Source: Luminiphilus sp.
Lineage (GTDB): Bacteria > Pseudomonadota > Gammaproteobacteria > Pseudomonadales > Halieaceae
Reading direction: 5' to 3'
NCBI GenBank assembly: GCA_024638905.1
Contig: JAHEJH010000009.1
Location: 1-23,522 of the forward strand
Length of the DNA stretch: 23,522 bases
Both the position numbers and the translations under genes were made by a program. The notes beneath the pieces were generated by a model. That model had not been told where the DNA came from and made no database searches. It saw only the letters and a program-made list of their open reading frames with translations. This document shows positions 1 to 7,364 of this stretch, piece by piece; positions within the stretch are counted from its first letter, which is position 1; each line of letters begins with the position of its first letter.

Positions 1-57
1 GCGGTTGCAGCGCTAAACCCGCCAAAAATACCGATTCGTCGCGTTTTATACCATTCC

Positions 58-73
58 AATACGGAACTGTATT
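58..73. repeat. Inverted repeat AATAC-N6-GTATT
   Basis: The sequence AATACGGAACTGTATT is a perfect 5-bp inverted repeat around a 6-base centre. Its centre contains GGAACT, which resembles the GAACTG half-site of the larger repeat at 124-142. It could be an accessory operator site for the aceE promoter, but such short repeats also arise by chance. Confidence 0.3.
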
Positions 74-105
74 ACGTTTTGTGCCGGAAATTGCTAATTT
101 CTTTC

Positions 106-135
106 TTGTGGTTGTGGCTTATACAGTTCTAATAA
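106..135 (+). promoter_or_regulatory. Candidate sigma-70 promoter for aceE-aceF
   Basis: A possible -35 box TTGTGG (106-111) is separated by 18 bases from a possible -10 box TAATAA (130-135). The -10 box lies in the central spacer of the inverted repeat at 124-142, an arrangement suited to repression by a dimeric regulator. Both boxes are imperfect matches and transcription start was not determined. A start near 142 would give a leader of roughly 190 bases. Confidence 0.3.
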
Positions 136-142
136 AGAACTG
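124..142. repeat. Inverted repeat CAGTTCT-N5-AGAACTG, candidate operator
   Basis: A perfect 7-bp inverted repeat with a 5-base centre reads CAGTTCTAATAAAGAACTG. Its size and symmetry fit the binding site of a dimeric helix-turn-helix repressor, and it covers the candidate -10 box of aceE. It does not match the PdhR or FadR consensus as I know them. A weak RNA hairpin is the alternative reading, but there is no following T-run to suggest a terminator. Confidence 0.45.
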
Positions 143-330
143 ATAAGGGATTACGGTGCTTCTACCCTGCTCGTAGCCCGCTGGGTCGTGCTTGAGGCCC
201 TTGGTGGGGAAGCGGGTGATGATGGCGTGCGACTGTGGTTGAGTTACGACCATGGTGCCGGTTAAGGATCAACGAGTGCGGCATAGCGTTTTCTAGCCAT
301 CAAAAAATTAGGCATGTGGGGGTGAGTACC

Positions 331-2976
331 ATGGAAAAATTGGACGCCATCGAAGTTGATGAGTGGACGGATTCACTCGACTCCGTTTTGCGATTCAACG
401 GGCCTGCCGCGACAGGTCAGTTACTGAGGCATCTGTCCGAGCACGCGCAATCCTCCCGGGTGCCATTGCCCAGCGCCATCACGACTCCCTTCCGCAACAC
501 CATTTCCCCAGAAGACGAGCGCACGATGCCTGGCGATCTGTTCATGGAGCGGCGCATTCGTTCGCTGGTGCGGTGGAATGCAATGGCCATGGTGATGCGT
601 GCCAACGATAACGAAGATGGTTTGGGTGGGCACATCTCGAGCTTCTCGTCGAGTGCAACGCTGTATGACGTTGGGATGAATCACTTCTTTCGTGGCACTG
701 CAAACGGGCACCCGGGGGACCTCGTCTATTACCAGGGTCACAGTGCGCCAGGTATGTACGCGCGCTCATTCCTTGAGGGCGTGATCAGTGAAGAGCAGTT
801 GGAGAACTTTCGTCGCGAGGTGGGCGGCGGGGGCCTATCGTCTTACCCGCACCCGTGGTTGATGCCTGATTACTGGCAGTTCCCCACCGTATCCATGGGC
901 CTTGGGCCGATTCAGGCGATTTATCAGGCCCACGTCATGAAGTATCAAAGTAAGCGTGGCTTGGTCGATCATCGCGACCGGAAAATTTGGTGTTTTCTGG
1001 GAGACGGCGAGTGTGACGAGCCGGAATCGCTCGGTGCGATTGCGCTGGCCGGTCGCGAACGCCTGGGCAATCTGCACTTCGTGATCAACTGCAACCTGCA
1101 GCGCCTCGACGGGCCGGTTCGGGGTAACGGCAAGATCATTCAGGAGTTGGAGGGAGTTTTTCGCGGTGCGGGCTGGCACGTCATCAAGGTGGTGTGGGGC
1201 CGCAAGTGGGATCCCCTGATTGAGCGGGATCAGACTGGCCTGCTGCAGAAAATCATGGACGACGTCTGTGACGGTGAGTTACAGAATTGCAAGTTCAATG
1301 GGGGTGCCTACACCCGGGAGCACTTCTTCGGGAAGTATCCCGAGACGCTGGAGCTGGTGAAGGATCTGAGCGACGAAGACATCATGTACCTCAATCGGGG
1401 TGGGCATGACCCTTATAAGGTGTACGCCGCTTACGCGGCCGCCTGTGAGGAGGTGGAGCGCCCCACGGTCATTCTGGCGATGACCGTAAAAGGCTACGGC
1501 ACCAGCGAGGCGGGCGAGGCGAGTAACGAAACCCACTCGCTGAAGAAGCTGGATATGAAGAGCCTGCAGGCATTTCGCGATCGCTTTGGTGTGCCGATCA
1601 GCGACAAAGATCTCAAGCAGGTGCCTTTTTATCGACCTCCCGAGGATAGCCCGGAGATGCGTTACATGCGCGAGCGGCGGGCTGAATTGGGTGGCCACAT
1701 TCCCGCCCGGCGGACAACATCATATGCGCTGCCGGCGCCGCCCCGAAGCGCGTTCTCCGGGCAGTTGAAGACTTCGGGCAAGCGCCAGATCAGCACCACG
1801 ATGGCCTTCGTGCGTATCCTGTCGACGCTATTGAAAGACAAAACACTCGGCGAGCGCGTGGTCCCGATAGTCCCGGATGAGGCGCGCACCTTTGGTATGG
1901 AAGGCATGTTCCGGCAGATGGGGATTTACTCCTCGGTGGGACAGCGTTACACCCCCCACGATTCAGGCGGCATCCTCTATTACAAAGAAGCCGAGACCGG
2001 GCAGATTCTCGAGGAGGGCATTAACGAGGCAGGCGCGTTCTCCGCGTGGCTGGCTGCCGCGACCTCCTACAGCGTCTCTGATTTTCCCATGGTGCCGTTT
2101 TACATCTTTTATTCGATGTTCGGCTTTCAGCGCATTGGCGATCTTGCTTGGGCAGCAGGAGACAGCCAGGCCCGCGGGTTTTTGATCGGCGCCACCGCAG
2201 GGCGCACCACGCTGAATGGCGAGGGTCTTCAGCATCAGGACGGCCACAGCCATCTGATCGCTACGACGATACCCAATTGCATCAGCTACGACCCTGCGTA
2301 TTCCTATGAGCTGGCGGTCATTATTCAGGACGGCATGCGTCGGATGTTTGAGGAGGGCGAGAACTGCTTCTATTACATCACGACGATGAACGAAAACTAT
2401 GTGCACCCCGACATGCCCGAAGGCGTCGAAGAGGGCATTGTGCGCGGCGTGTATCGGTTGCGCTCCAGTGCCGCACCGGGGTCCTCTGTCCAGTTACTGG
2501 GTGCGGGTGCGATTCTTCGAGAGGTGGAGGCGGCTGCTGACCTGCTCGAGCGAGATTTCGGTATCGCTGCAAATATCTGGAGCCTCACGAGCGTGAACGA
2601 ACTGGCCCGTGACGGTAACGATGCCGTGCGCTGGAATCGACTTCACCCGACTGAGGCACCCCGGGTTCCTTACCTTACCGCGCAGCTCTCTGAGAGCAGC
2701 GGGCCATTCATTGCCGCGACCGACTACCAGAAAGCCCACACGGAACAGCTCCGCGAATTTGTCCCTGGCCGCTTCACAGTGCTGGGCACGGACGGTTTTG
2801 GTCGAAGTGATACCCGTCGGCAATTGCGGCAGCACTTCGAGGTGAGTCGAGAACACATCGTGCTGGCCGCACTGACCGCACTGGTGGATCAGGGCGAGCT
2901 GGATCTCAGCATCGTCGAGCGGGCGATCTCCGAGCTGGAGATCAACGCCGACAAACCCAACCCGATGCGTCTCTGA
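331..2976 (+). CDS. aceE: Pyruvate dehydrogenase E1 component, homodimeric type
   Basis: This 881-residue protein is the thiamine-diphosphate E1 enzyme that decarboxylates pyruvate and passes the acetyl group to lipoyl-E2 in the cytoplasmic pyruvate dehydrogenase complex. Length matches Escherichia coli AceE (887 residues). The thiamine-binding motif GDGECDEPES begins at G224, and the AceE-typical blocks SSSATLYDVGMNHFFRG and YYQGHSAPGMYARSFLEG lie upstream of it. The frame is open back to 235, but ATG 331 is chosen because GGGGGTGAG stands just before it and the product then has the family length; GTG 322 is a possible alternative adding three residues. It is followed after 21 bases by aceF, so the two should be co-transcribed. 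Identification is very secure. Confidence 0.97.
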   Translation: MEKLDAIEVDEWTDSLDSVLRFNGPAATGQLLRHLSEHAQSSRVPLPSAITTPFRNTISPEDERTMPGDLFMERRIRSLVRWNAMAMVMRANDNEDGLGGHISSFSSSATLYDVGMNHFFRGTANGHPGDLVYYQGHSAPGMYARSFLEGVISEEQLENFRREVGGGGLSSYPHPWLMPDYWQFPTVSMGLGPIQAIYQAHVMKYQSKRGLVDHRDRKIWCFLGDGECDEPESLGAIALAGRERLGNLHFVINCNLQRLDGPVRGNGKIIQELEGVFRGAGWHVIKVVWGRKWDPLIERDQTGLLQKIMDDVCDGELQNCKFNGGAYTREHFFGKYPETLELVKDLSDEDIMYLNRGGHDPYKVYAAYAAACEEVERPTVILAMTVKGYGTSEAGEASNETHSLKKLDMKSLQAFRDRFGVPISDKDLKQVPFYRPPEDSPEMRYMRERRAELGGHIPARRTTSYALPAPPRSAFSGQLKTSGKRQISTTMAFVRILSTLLKDKTLGERVVPIVPDEARTFGMEGMFRQMGIYSSVGQRYTPHDSGGILYYKEAETGQILEEGINEAGAFSAWLAAATSYSVSDFPMVPFYIFYSMFGFQRIGDLAWAAGDSQARGFLIGATAGRTTLNGEGLQHQDGHSHLIATTIPNCISYDPAYSYELAVIIQDGMRRMFEEGENCFYYITTMNENYVHPDMPEGVEEGIVRGVYRLRSSAAPGSSVQLLGAGAILREVEAAADLLERDFGIAANIWSLTSVNELARDGNDAVRWNRLHPTEAPRVPYLTAQLSESSGPFIAATDYQKAHTEQLREFVPGRFTVLGTDGFGRSDTRRQLRQHFEVSREHIVLAALTALVDQGELDLSIVERAISELEINADKPNPMRL

Positions 2977-2997
2977 GCGCAGGACAGGAGATCGGAC

Positions 2998-4767
2998 ATG
3001 GCAGATGAACTGATCAAAGTCCCGGACATCGGTGGCGCAGAGGGTGCCGAGGTGGTCGAAGTGCTGGTGTCGCCCGGTGACGCCATCGACGTAGAGCAGA
3101 GCTTGGTGGTGGTCGAATCCGATAAGGCCTCCATGGAAATTCCCGCGCCCATCGCGGGGGTCGTCAGCGAATTACGCGTAGCCGTCGGTGACTCGGTATC
3201 AGAGGGTGACGTGATTTTGGCGTTGGCCCCAACGTCCGGTGCGGAGGGTGCTGACGCAGCACCAGCCAATGCAGAGCAGGGAGCCGTTGCGCCGGCTCCC
3301 CAAGATGACCTGGATGCCTCAGCGCAAGCCGCGAGCGTATCGGAAATGGCGGATGGCGCTGCCTCTGCCACATCGGCCTCGGAATCTGCTGCAGCGAGCG
3401 GCATTGAAGATGGCGCCAAGGTGATCGACGTCGTGATTCCCGATCTCGGGAGTGATGAGGGCGCAGATTTGGTCGAGCTGCTGGTTCCTGTTGGTGGTCA
3501 GGTTGAAGAGGGCGATTCGCTGGTACTGCTCGAATCCGATAAGGCGTCGATGGAAGTCCCAGCCCCAGCCGCCGGGACCGTGACTGAGTGGTTGATGGAA
3601 ACCGGTACCACGGTGAAGGAGGGCGCGGTGATTGCCAGACTAGCGATCGATGGCGCCTCCACGCCCTCCACTCAACCCGATGGCGGCACGAATGGCGCTC
3701 AACCAGAGTCACAGGCCCCGGGCAAGCTGGGTGAACAGAACGCGCAAGCTACTGCAGTGGCTTCCGCGGCTGCTGTCTCCGATGAGGATGCCTCCGGTCT
3801 GGAGACTCAGACGGTAGCCGCGCGGTCTCCGTCGCGCGGCGCAGAAAGATCCGCTGCGTCGTCAGATCTCGACACCGTTTATGCCGGCCCCGCGGTGCGA
3901 AAGCTCGCCCGTGAATTCGGTGTAACGCTCTTGCAGGTAAAGGGCACGGGCGCCCGGGGGAGGATCCTCAAGGAAGACCTGCAGCAGCACGTGGCCCAGG
4001 CCCTCGCCGCCGAACCGTCGTCAAGTGGGGCGGGCTTGCCGGTGATTCCCGAGCAGGACTATGCGCGTTTTGGTGCGATTGAGAAAACGAGCCGCAGCCG
4101 GATCGACAAGGTCACCGCCAACAACATGGTGCGTTCCTGGCTGAATATCCCGCATGTGACGCAGTTTGACGATGCGGATATCAGCGATATGGAGCGCTTC
4201 CGAAAAGAGCTAAAAAGCGAGGCGGCAGATCGGGGCGTGCGACTCACGCCCTTGCCCTTCATCCTGAAAGCTTGTGCGGTCGCGCTGCGTGAACATCCCA
4301 AATTGAAGTCTTCGCTAGCCGATGGAGGTGAAACGCTGGTGATGAAGCACTACTGCCACATCGGCATGGCGGTCGATACGCCGGCGGGCCTCATGGTGCC
4401 GGTGCTTCGCGATGTCGATAAAAAGTCGATCTGGGAACTGGCAGCCGAAACCGTGGCGTTGGCGGAGCGCGCGCGAGATAAACAGCTCAGACCCGATGAC
4501 ATGCAGGGTGGCGTATTCACCGTGAGTAGCCTCGGCGCCATTGGTGGACGGGGCTTCACACCCATTATCAATGCGCCCGAGGTGGCGATCCTTGGCGTGG
4601 GTCGGGCAGCCGTGCAGCCGGTCTGGGATGGCGAGGTGTTTAGACCGCAAACGCTACTGCCGCTCGCGCTGTCCTATGATCATCGCGTTGTTAACGGCGG
4701 CGACGGTGGCCGCTTCCTGACCGAGCTCACCAGTTTGCTGGGTGACGTGAAACGCATGGTGATGTGA
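2998..4767 (+). CDS. aceF: Pyruvate dehydrogenase E2, dihydrolipoamide acetyltransferase
   Basis: This 589-residue E2 core protein transfers acetyl groups from E1 to CoA. Two N-terminal lipoyl domains carry the ESDKASME motif, with lipoylated lysines K43 and K182, joined by long Ala/Ser/Glu-rich flexible linkers (about 80-138 and 218-290). The E1/E3-binding domain follows at about 294-332 (VYAGPAVRKLAREFGV), then the catalytic acyltransferase domain from about 350. The active-site motif is DHRVVNGGDG with H562; the position after VV is Asn566 where E. coli has Asp, a substitution I recall also in Azotobacter/Pseudomonas E2. Two lipoyl domains rather than the three of E. coli explain the shorter length. 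The ribosome site ACAGGAG precedes the ATG. No E3 (lpd) gene follows, so E3 must be encoded elsewhere. Confidence 0.97.
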   Translation: MADELIKVPDIGGAEGAEVVEVLVSPGDAIDVEQSLVVVESDKASMEIPAPIAGVVSELRVAVGDSVSEGDVILALAPTSGAEGADAAPANAEQGAVAPAPQDDLDASAQAASVSEMADGAASATSASESAAASGIEDGAKVIDVVIPDLGSDEGADLVELLVPVGGQVEEGDSLVLLESDKASMEVPAPAAGTVTEWLMETGTTVKEGAVIARLAIDGASTPSTQPDGGTNGAQPESQAPGKLGEQNAQATAVASAAAVSDEDASGLETQTVAARSPSRGAERSAASSDLDTVYAGPAVRKLAREFGVTLLQVKGTGARGRILKEDLQQHVAQALAAEPSSSGAGLPVIPEQDYARFGAIEKTSRSRIDKVTANNMVRSWLNIPHVTQFDDADISDMERFRKELKSEAADRGVRLTPLPFILKACAVALREHPKLKSSLADGGETLVMKHYCHIGMAVDTPAGLMVPVLRDVDKKSIWELAAETVALAERARDKQLRPDDMQGGVFTVSSLGAIGGRGFTPIINAPEVAILGVGRAAVQPVWDGEVFRPQTLLPLALSYDHRVVNGGDGGRFLTELTSLLGDVKRMVM

Positions 4768-4830
4768 GCTTGTTGTGAGTCAGCGTTATGTTTATGTGCG
4801 CGCCTTGGGACAGATTCAAGCAATGTGTTT

Positions 4831-4847
4831 ACCACACAGGGTGTGGT
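4831..4847. repeat. Inverted repeat ACCACAC-AGG-GTGTGGT
   Basis: A perfect 7-bp inverted repeat with a 3-base centre lies in the 115-base gap between aceF and the nucleotidyltransferase gene, 35 bases before the GTG start of the latter. There is no T-run after it, so it is not a classical terminator for aceEF. It could be an operator for the downstream gene or an RNA hairpin that attenuates read-through. Confidence 0.45.
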
Positions 4848-4882
4848 CAGTCTGGTGGCCTTGAGATGATCGAGGAGCGATT

Positions 4883-5542
4883 GTGACTGAGGAAGCTTGC
4901 TGCGAGCCCGGCGACTGCGAGACCGGGCGACTGCGGATTGGTGCGGTGCTGCTTGCGGCAGGAGAGGGCGCGCGGCTGGGCGGCCGCGCAAAGGGGGCGA
5001 TTGAGATTGAGGGAGAGCCGCTGATTCTTCGCGGTCTTCGCATCTTGAGCAACGCCGGTGTCGATGAGGTGGTCGCAGTGACAGGTCACTATCAGTCGGA
5101 AATCTCGCCGCTTTTGGCGCAAGCGGATTCGTTGTTTAACGATGGTTGTCTCGTTGAGGTGACGCAGCCGATGGGTGGTCACTCCCAGTCGGATTCTCTG
5201 CGACTCGGCGTGGCAAGCCTCTCGCAGGAAGTCGATGCCGTGATGGTGCTACCCGTCGATATGCCGGCGCTGACGCGACAAGACCTGATATCTCTCATTG
5301 GTGCTTATAAACACGCCGACGCGGCGATTGAGTTTGTCGGGCCCATGGTCGGCGCACGCCCCGGGAACCCCGTGCTATTCAGCAGGCGGATCGCTTTGAA
5401 AATAGCGCGAGGCGAGGGTGATTTTGGCAGCGGCGCATGGCGTCACCAGCGCCCAGAGTGGCTACTGGAGTGGCAGACTGACAATCTCCATTACGTGGCC
5501 GATATCGATACGCCCGAGGATCTGGATAGTTGGATCCCTTGA
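4883..5542 (+). CDS. MobA/MocA-like nucleotidyltransferase
   Basis: The 219-residue product belongs to the NTP-transferase-3 group that includes MobA (guanylyl) and MocA (cytidylyl) molybdenum-cofactor transferases. The nucleotide loop reads LLAAGEGARLGG (23-34) with K37, the metal-site motif is LPVDMP (123-128), the second half has GARPGNPVLF (157-166), and the C-terminal DIDTPEDLDSW is typical of the MocA branch. The start is GTG 4883, preceded by GAGGAG. The first 16 residues form an extension before the fold with three cysteines (C6, C7, C12), which is unusual. No molybdoenzyme or molybdopterin gene lies in the window, so the substrate cannot be fixed from context. The family is clear; CTP/GTP and molybdopterin specificity is not. 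Confidence 0.8.
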   Translation: MTEEACCEPGDCETGRLRIGAVLLAAGEGARLGGRAKGAIEIEGEPLILRGLRILSNAGVDEVVAVTGHYQSEISPLLAQADSLFNDGCLVEVTQPMGGHSQSDSLRLGVASLSQEVDAVMVLPVDMPALTRQDLISLIGAYKHADAAIEFVGPMVGARPGNPVLFSRRIALKIARGEGDFGSGAWRHQRPEWLLEWQTDNLHYVADIDTPEDLDSWIP

Positions 5543-5554
5543 GCGAGAGAGGGG

Positions 5555-5572
5555 CGCGGGGCGCGCCCCGCG
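5555..5572. terminator. GC-rich perfect palindrome between convergent genes
   Basis: CGCGGGGCGCGCCCCGCG is a perfect 18-bp palindrome in the 34-base gap between two converging genes. As RNA it can form a strong stem with a 4-base GCGC-region loop on either strand. No clear T-run follows on either strand (ATCCTT on the plus side), so it may block converging transcription or work with Rho rather than being a standard intrinsic terminator. Confidence 0.5.
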
Positions 5573-5576
5573 ATCC

Positions 5577-6011
5577 TTACAGCGCTTGCATCACGGCCCT
5601 TGCCGCGAGGGTAATCAGGCATAGACTCGCTAGGGCAAACAGCGCAAAGCGCACCGGAATCGTATTCACATTGGCTTGCCACAGACTGTGCAGCACCCGA
5701 ATGCCGGCATAGCCCCAGGCGAGATTCACGCTGAGAACGGAGTTATCGCCCATTAACGCGAGCATGATCACGACGGGATAAAAGACCGTGGGCTGCTCCA
5801 TCAGGTGTGAATAGTTGTGTGAGATCCAGTTGGCCTTGGCGGGCATCTGCGCCTCGCCATCGCCACCGCGCGCACCGGCTGGCATCTCCCCTAATTTGAC
5901 CCCGGCGGCGGCAAAGGCGGGTAGCCGTCTGGCCAGCAGCCAGAGAAAAACAATCATGGTCCAGCCGGCAAGGACTGCGGCGGGTGCGAGGATGGCGGTT
6001 TCGATTTGCAT
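5577..6011 (-). CDS. MAPEG-family membrane protein
   Basis: This 144-residue protein resembles the MAPEG family (membrane-associated proteins in eicosanoid and glutathione metabolism), which in bacteria are small glutathione-transferase-like inner-membrane proteins of mostly unknown substrate. The family-type motif is NYSHLMEQPTVFYPV (66-80). Hydrophobic segments lie at about 5-27, 77-95 and 118-140, with a further weaker one near 97-110. The loop at 41-60 is Gly/Ala-rich. ATG 6011 is chosen because GGGAG stands 6 bases before it on the minus strand; an in-frame TTG at 6029 lacks such support. It diverges from fabV and converges on the nucleotidyltransferase gene, so it is probably transcribed alone. 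Its biochemical activity is unknown. Confidence 0.8.
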   Translation of the reverse strand: MQIETAILAPAAVLAGWTMIVFLWLLARRLPAFAAAGVKLGEMPAGARGGDGEAQMPAKANWISHNYSHLMEQPTVFYPVVIMLALMGDNSVLSVNLAWGYAGIRVLHSLWQANVNTIPVRFALFALASLCLITLAARAVMQAL

Positions 6012-6135
6012 TATTGTCTCCCAAGGCAATTTTCACGGCGCCAGATTCTCTGATCTAGCTCAATGTTATGACGCGGACAGCGCAGATCATTCGCTCTGCG
6101 CGCGCCGCCGAGTGTGCTACGAATTCCCCCCTGCA

Positions 6136-6144
6136 TGCTAGACT
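6136..6144 (+). promoter_or_regulatory. Candidate extended -10 promoter for fabV
   Basis: TGCTAGACT fits an extended -10 element (TG, one base, TAGACT) about 28 bases before the fabV start codon. No convincing -35 box lies 17 bases upstream, which extended -10 promoters can tolerate. It sits in the 161-base gap between the divergent MAPEG and fabV genes. Confidence 0.3.
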
Positions 6145-6172
6145 TTGCGCTCGTTTTTCTGGAGCCCCTGCC

Positions 6173-7363
6173 ATGGTGATTCAGCCCAAAGTCCGCGGCT
6201 TTTTATGCACGACCACCCACCCTACTGGGTGTTTTGAAAACGTGCGGCGTCAGGCAGAGCACGTCCGCAGCAAGGGTGACATCGCTGACGGCCCCAAGCG
6301 GGTGCTGGTGTTGGGCGCGTCTACCGGTTACGGGCTGGCGTCGCGGATTACCGCGGCCTTTGGTTCTGGCGCATCGACGATCGGCGTCTTTTTCGAGAAA
6401 CCTGGAACGGATCGCAAGCCTGGCACCGCCGGCTGGTACAACTCGGCGGGCTTCCACCAGCTCGCAGAGGAGGCGGGCCTGTACGCTAAGAGCCTGAACG
6501 GTGATGCCTTCTCGGATGAGATGAAGACACGCGTGATCGACCTCATCAAGGCAGATCTCGGGCAGGTGGATCTGGTGGTCTACAGCTTGGCCGCGCCGCG
6601 GCGCACGCATCCCAAAACCGGCGAAGTGTTCACGTCGACACTGAAACCGATTGGTCAGGCCACGACCCAGAAGGGTGTGAACACCGACAAAGAAGCGATT
6701 CAGGATTTTCATCTCGAGCCTGCGACCCAGGAAGAGATCGACCACACCGTGGCGGTCATGGGTGGTGAGGACTGGGAGATGTGGATCACCGCGCTGGCTG
6801 AGGCAGGCGTGTTGGCCGAGGGCGCCAAGACGACTGCCTACACCTATATCGGAGAGAAGATCACCTGGGATATCTATTGGCACGGCACCATCGGCGCGGC
6901 CAAAAAAGATCTCGATCATCGCGTGGAGGGGATTCGCGAACAGTTGGCGTCACGGGGTGGTGACGCCCGCGTATCGGTATTGAAGGCGGTCGTGACTCAG
7001 GCGTCAGCCGCGATACCCGCGATGCCCATTTATTTGGCAATTCTGTTCAAGGTGATGAAGGCGCGCGGCGTTCACGAAGGCTGTATCGAGCAGATTGACC
7101 GGCTGTTTCGGGAGCGACTTTACGGCGATGGCGAGGTGGATGAGGCCGGCCGACTGCGGGTTGACCAGTTGGAACTCGACCCAGCAGTGCAGGCAGAAGT
7201 CGCGGGTATCTGGGAGCAGATCGACACCGACAATCTCAAAACGCTTGCGGATTTTGACGGCTACCGTCAGGAGTTCCTGCAGCTCTTCGGCTTTAGTGTG
7301 GACGGCGTGGACTACGACGCCGACGTGAATCCGGAAATCGCGATCCCCCAGCTGGTGGAGTGA
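6173..7363 (+). CDS. fabV: FabV-type trans-2-enoyl-ACP/CoA reductase
   Basis: The 396-residue product is an NADH-dependent enoyl reductase of the FabV class, which completes each elongation cycle of fatty acid synthesis. It starts with the characteristic MVIQPKVRGFLCTTTHP, has the cofactor loop GASTGYGL (48-55), followed by FFEKPG and KPGTAGWYNS, and carries the catalytic pair Tyr235 and Lys244 in the FabV Y-x8-K spacing. Length matches the family (about 400). The frame is open back to 6068, but ATG 6173 has TGGAG before it and restores the conserved N-terminus. FabV enzymes are known to resist triclosan. The next gene begins one base after its stop, so the two are co-transcribed. Identification is very secure. 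Confidence 0.96.
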   Translation: MVIQPKVRGFLCTTTHPTGCFENVRRQAEHVRSKGDIADGPKRVLVLGASTGYGLASRITAAFGSGASTIGVFFEKPGTDRKPGTAGWYNSAGFHQLAEEAGLYAKSLNGDAFSDEMKTRVIDLIKADLGQVDLVVYSLAAPRRTHPKTGEVFTSTLKPIGQATTQKGVNTDKEAIQDFHLEPATQEEIDHTVAVMGGEDWEMWITALAEAGVLAEGAKTTAYTYIGEKITWDIYWHGTIGAAKKDLDHRVEGIREQLASRGGDARVSVLKAVVTQASAAIPAMPIYLAILFKVMKARGVHEGCIEQIDRLFRERLYGDGEVDEAGRLRVDQLELDPAVQAEVAGIWEQIDTDNLKTLADFDGYRQEFLQLFGFSVDGVDYDADVNPEIAIPQLVE

Positions 7364-7364
7364 G

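Larger units (their letters stand above)
1..330. other. Non-coding leader upstream of aceE
   Basis: This stretch holds no protein that I recognise on either strand. Its notable content is two small inverted repeats (58-73 and 124-142), a candidate promoter (106-135) and the ribosome binding site of aceE. No pdhR-type regulator gene is visible here, although in many gammaproteobacteria such a gene lies directly upstream of aceE; one could still lie to the left of the window. I see no PdhR-type operator (ATTGGT, 3 bases, ACCAAT). Confidence 0.6.

Noticed and set aside
235..330. N-terminal extension of aceE by 32 codons from GTG 235
   Set aside because: The extension does not resemble AceE, makes the protein longer than the family, and the good ribosome site lies before ATG 331.
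2889..3419. 176-codon open frame on the minus strand
   Set aside because: It mirrors the Ala/Ser-rich lipoyl and linker region of aceF; low-complexity translation with no motif.
3116..3570. Direct repeats around the two ESDKASME-coding segments
   Set aside because: They are explained by the duplicated lipoyl domains of AceF and are not an independent repeat element.
6203..6919. 238-codon open frame on the minus strand
   Set aside because: Lies entirely within fabV, whose frame carries all catalytic motifs; antisense openness is common in GC-rich genes.
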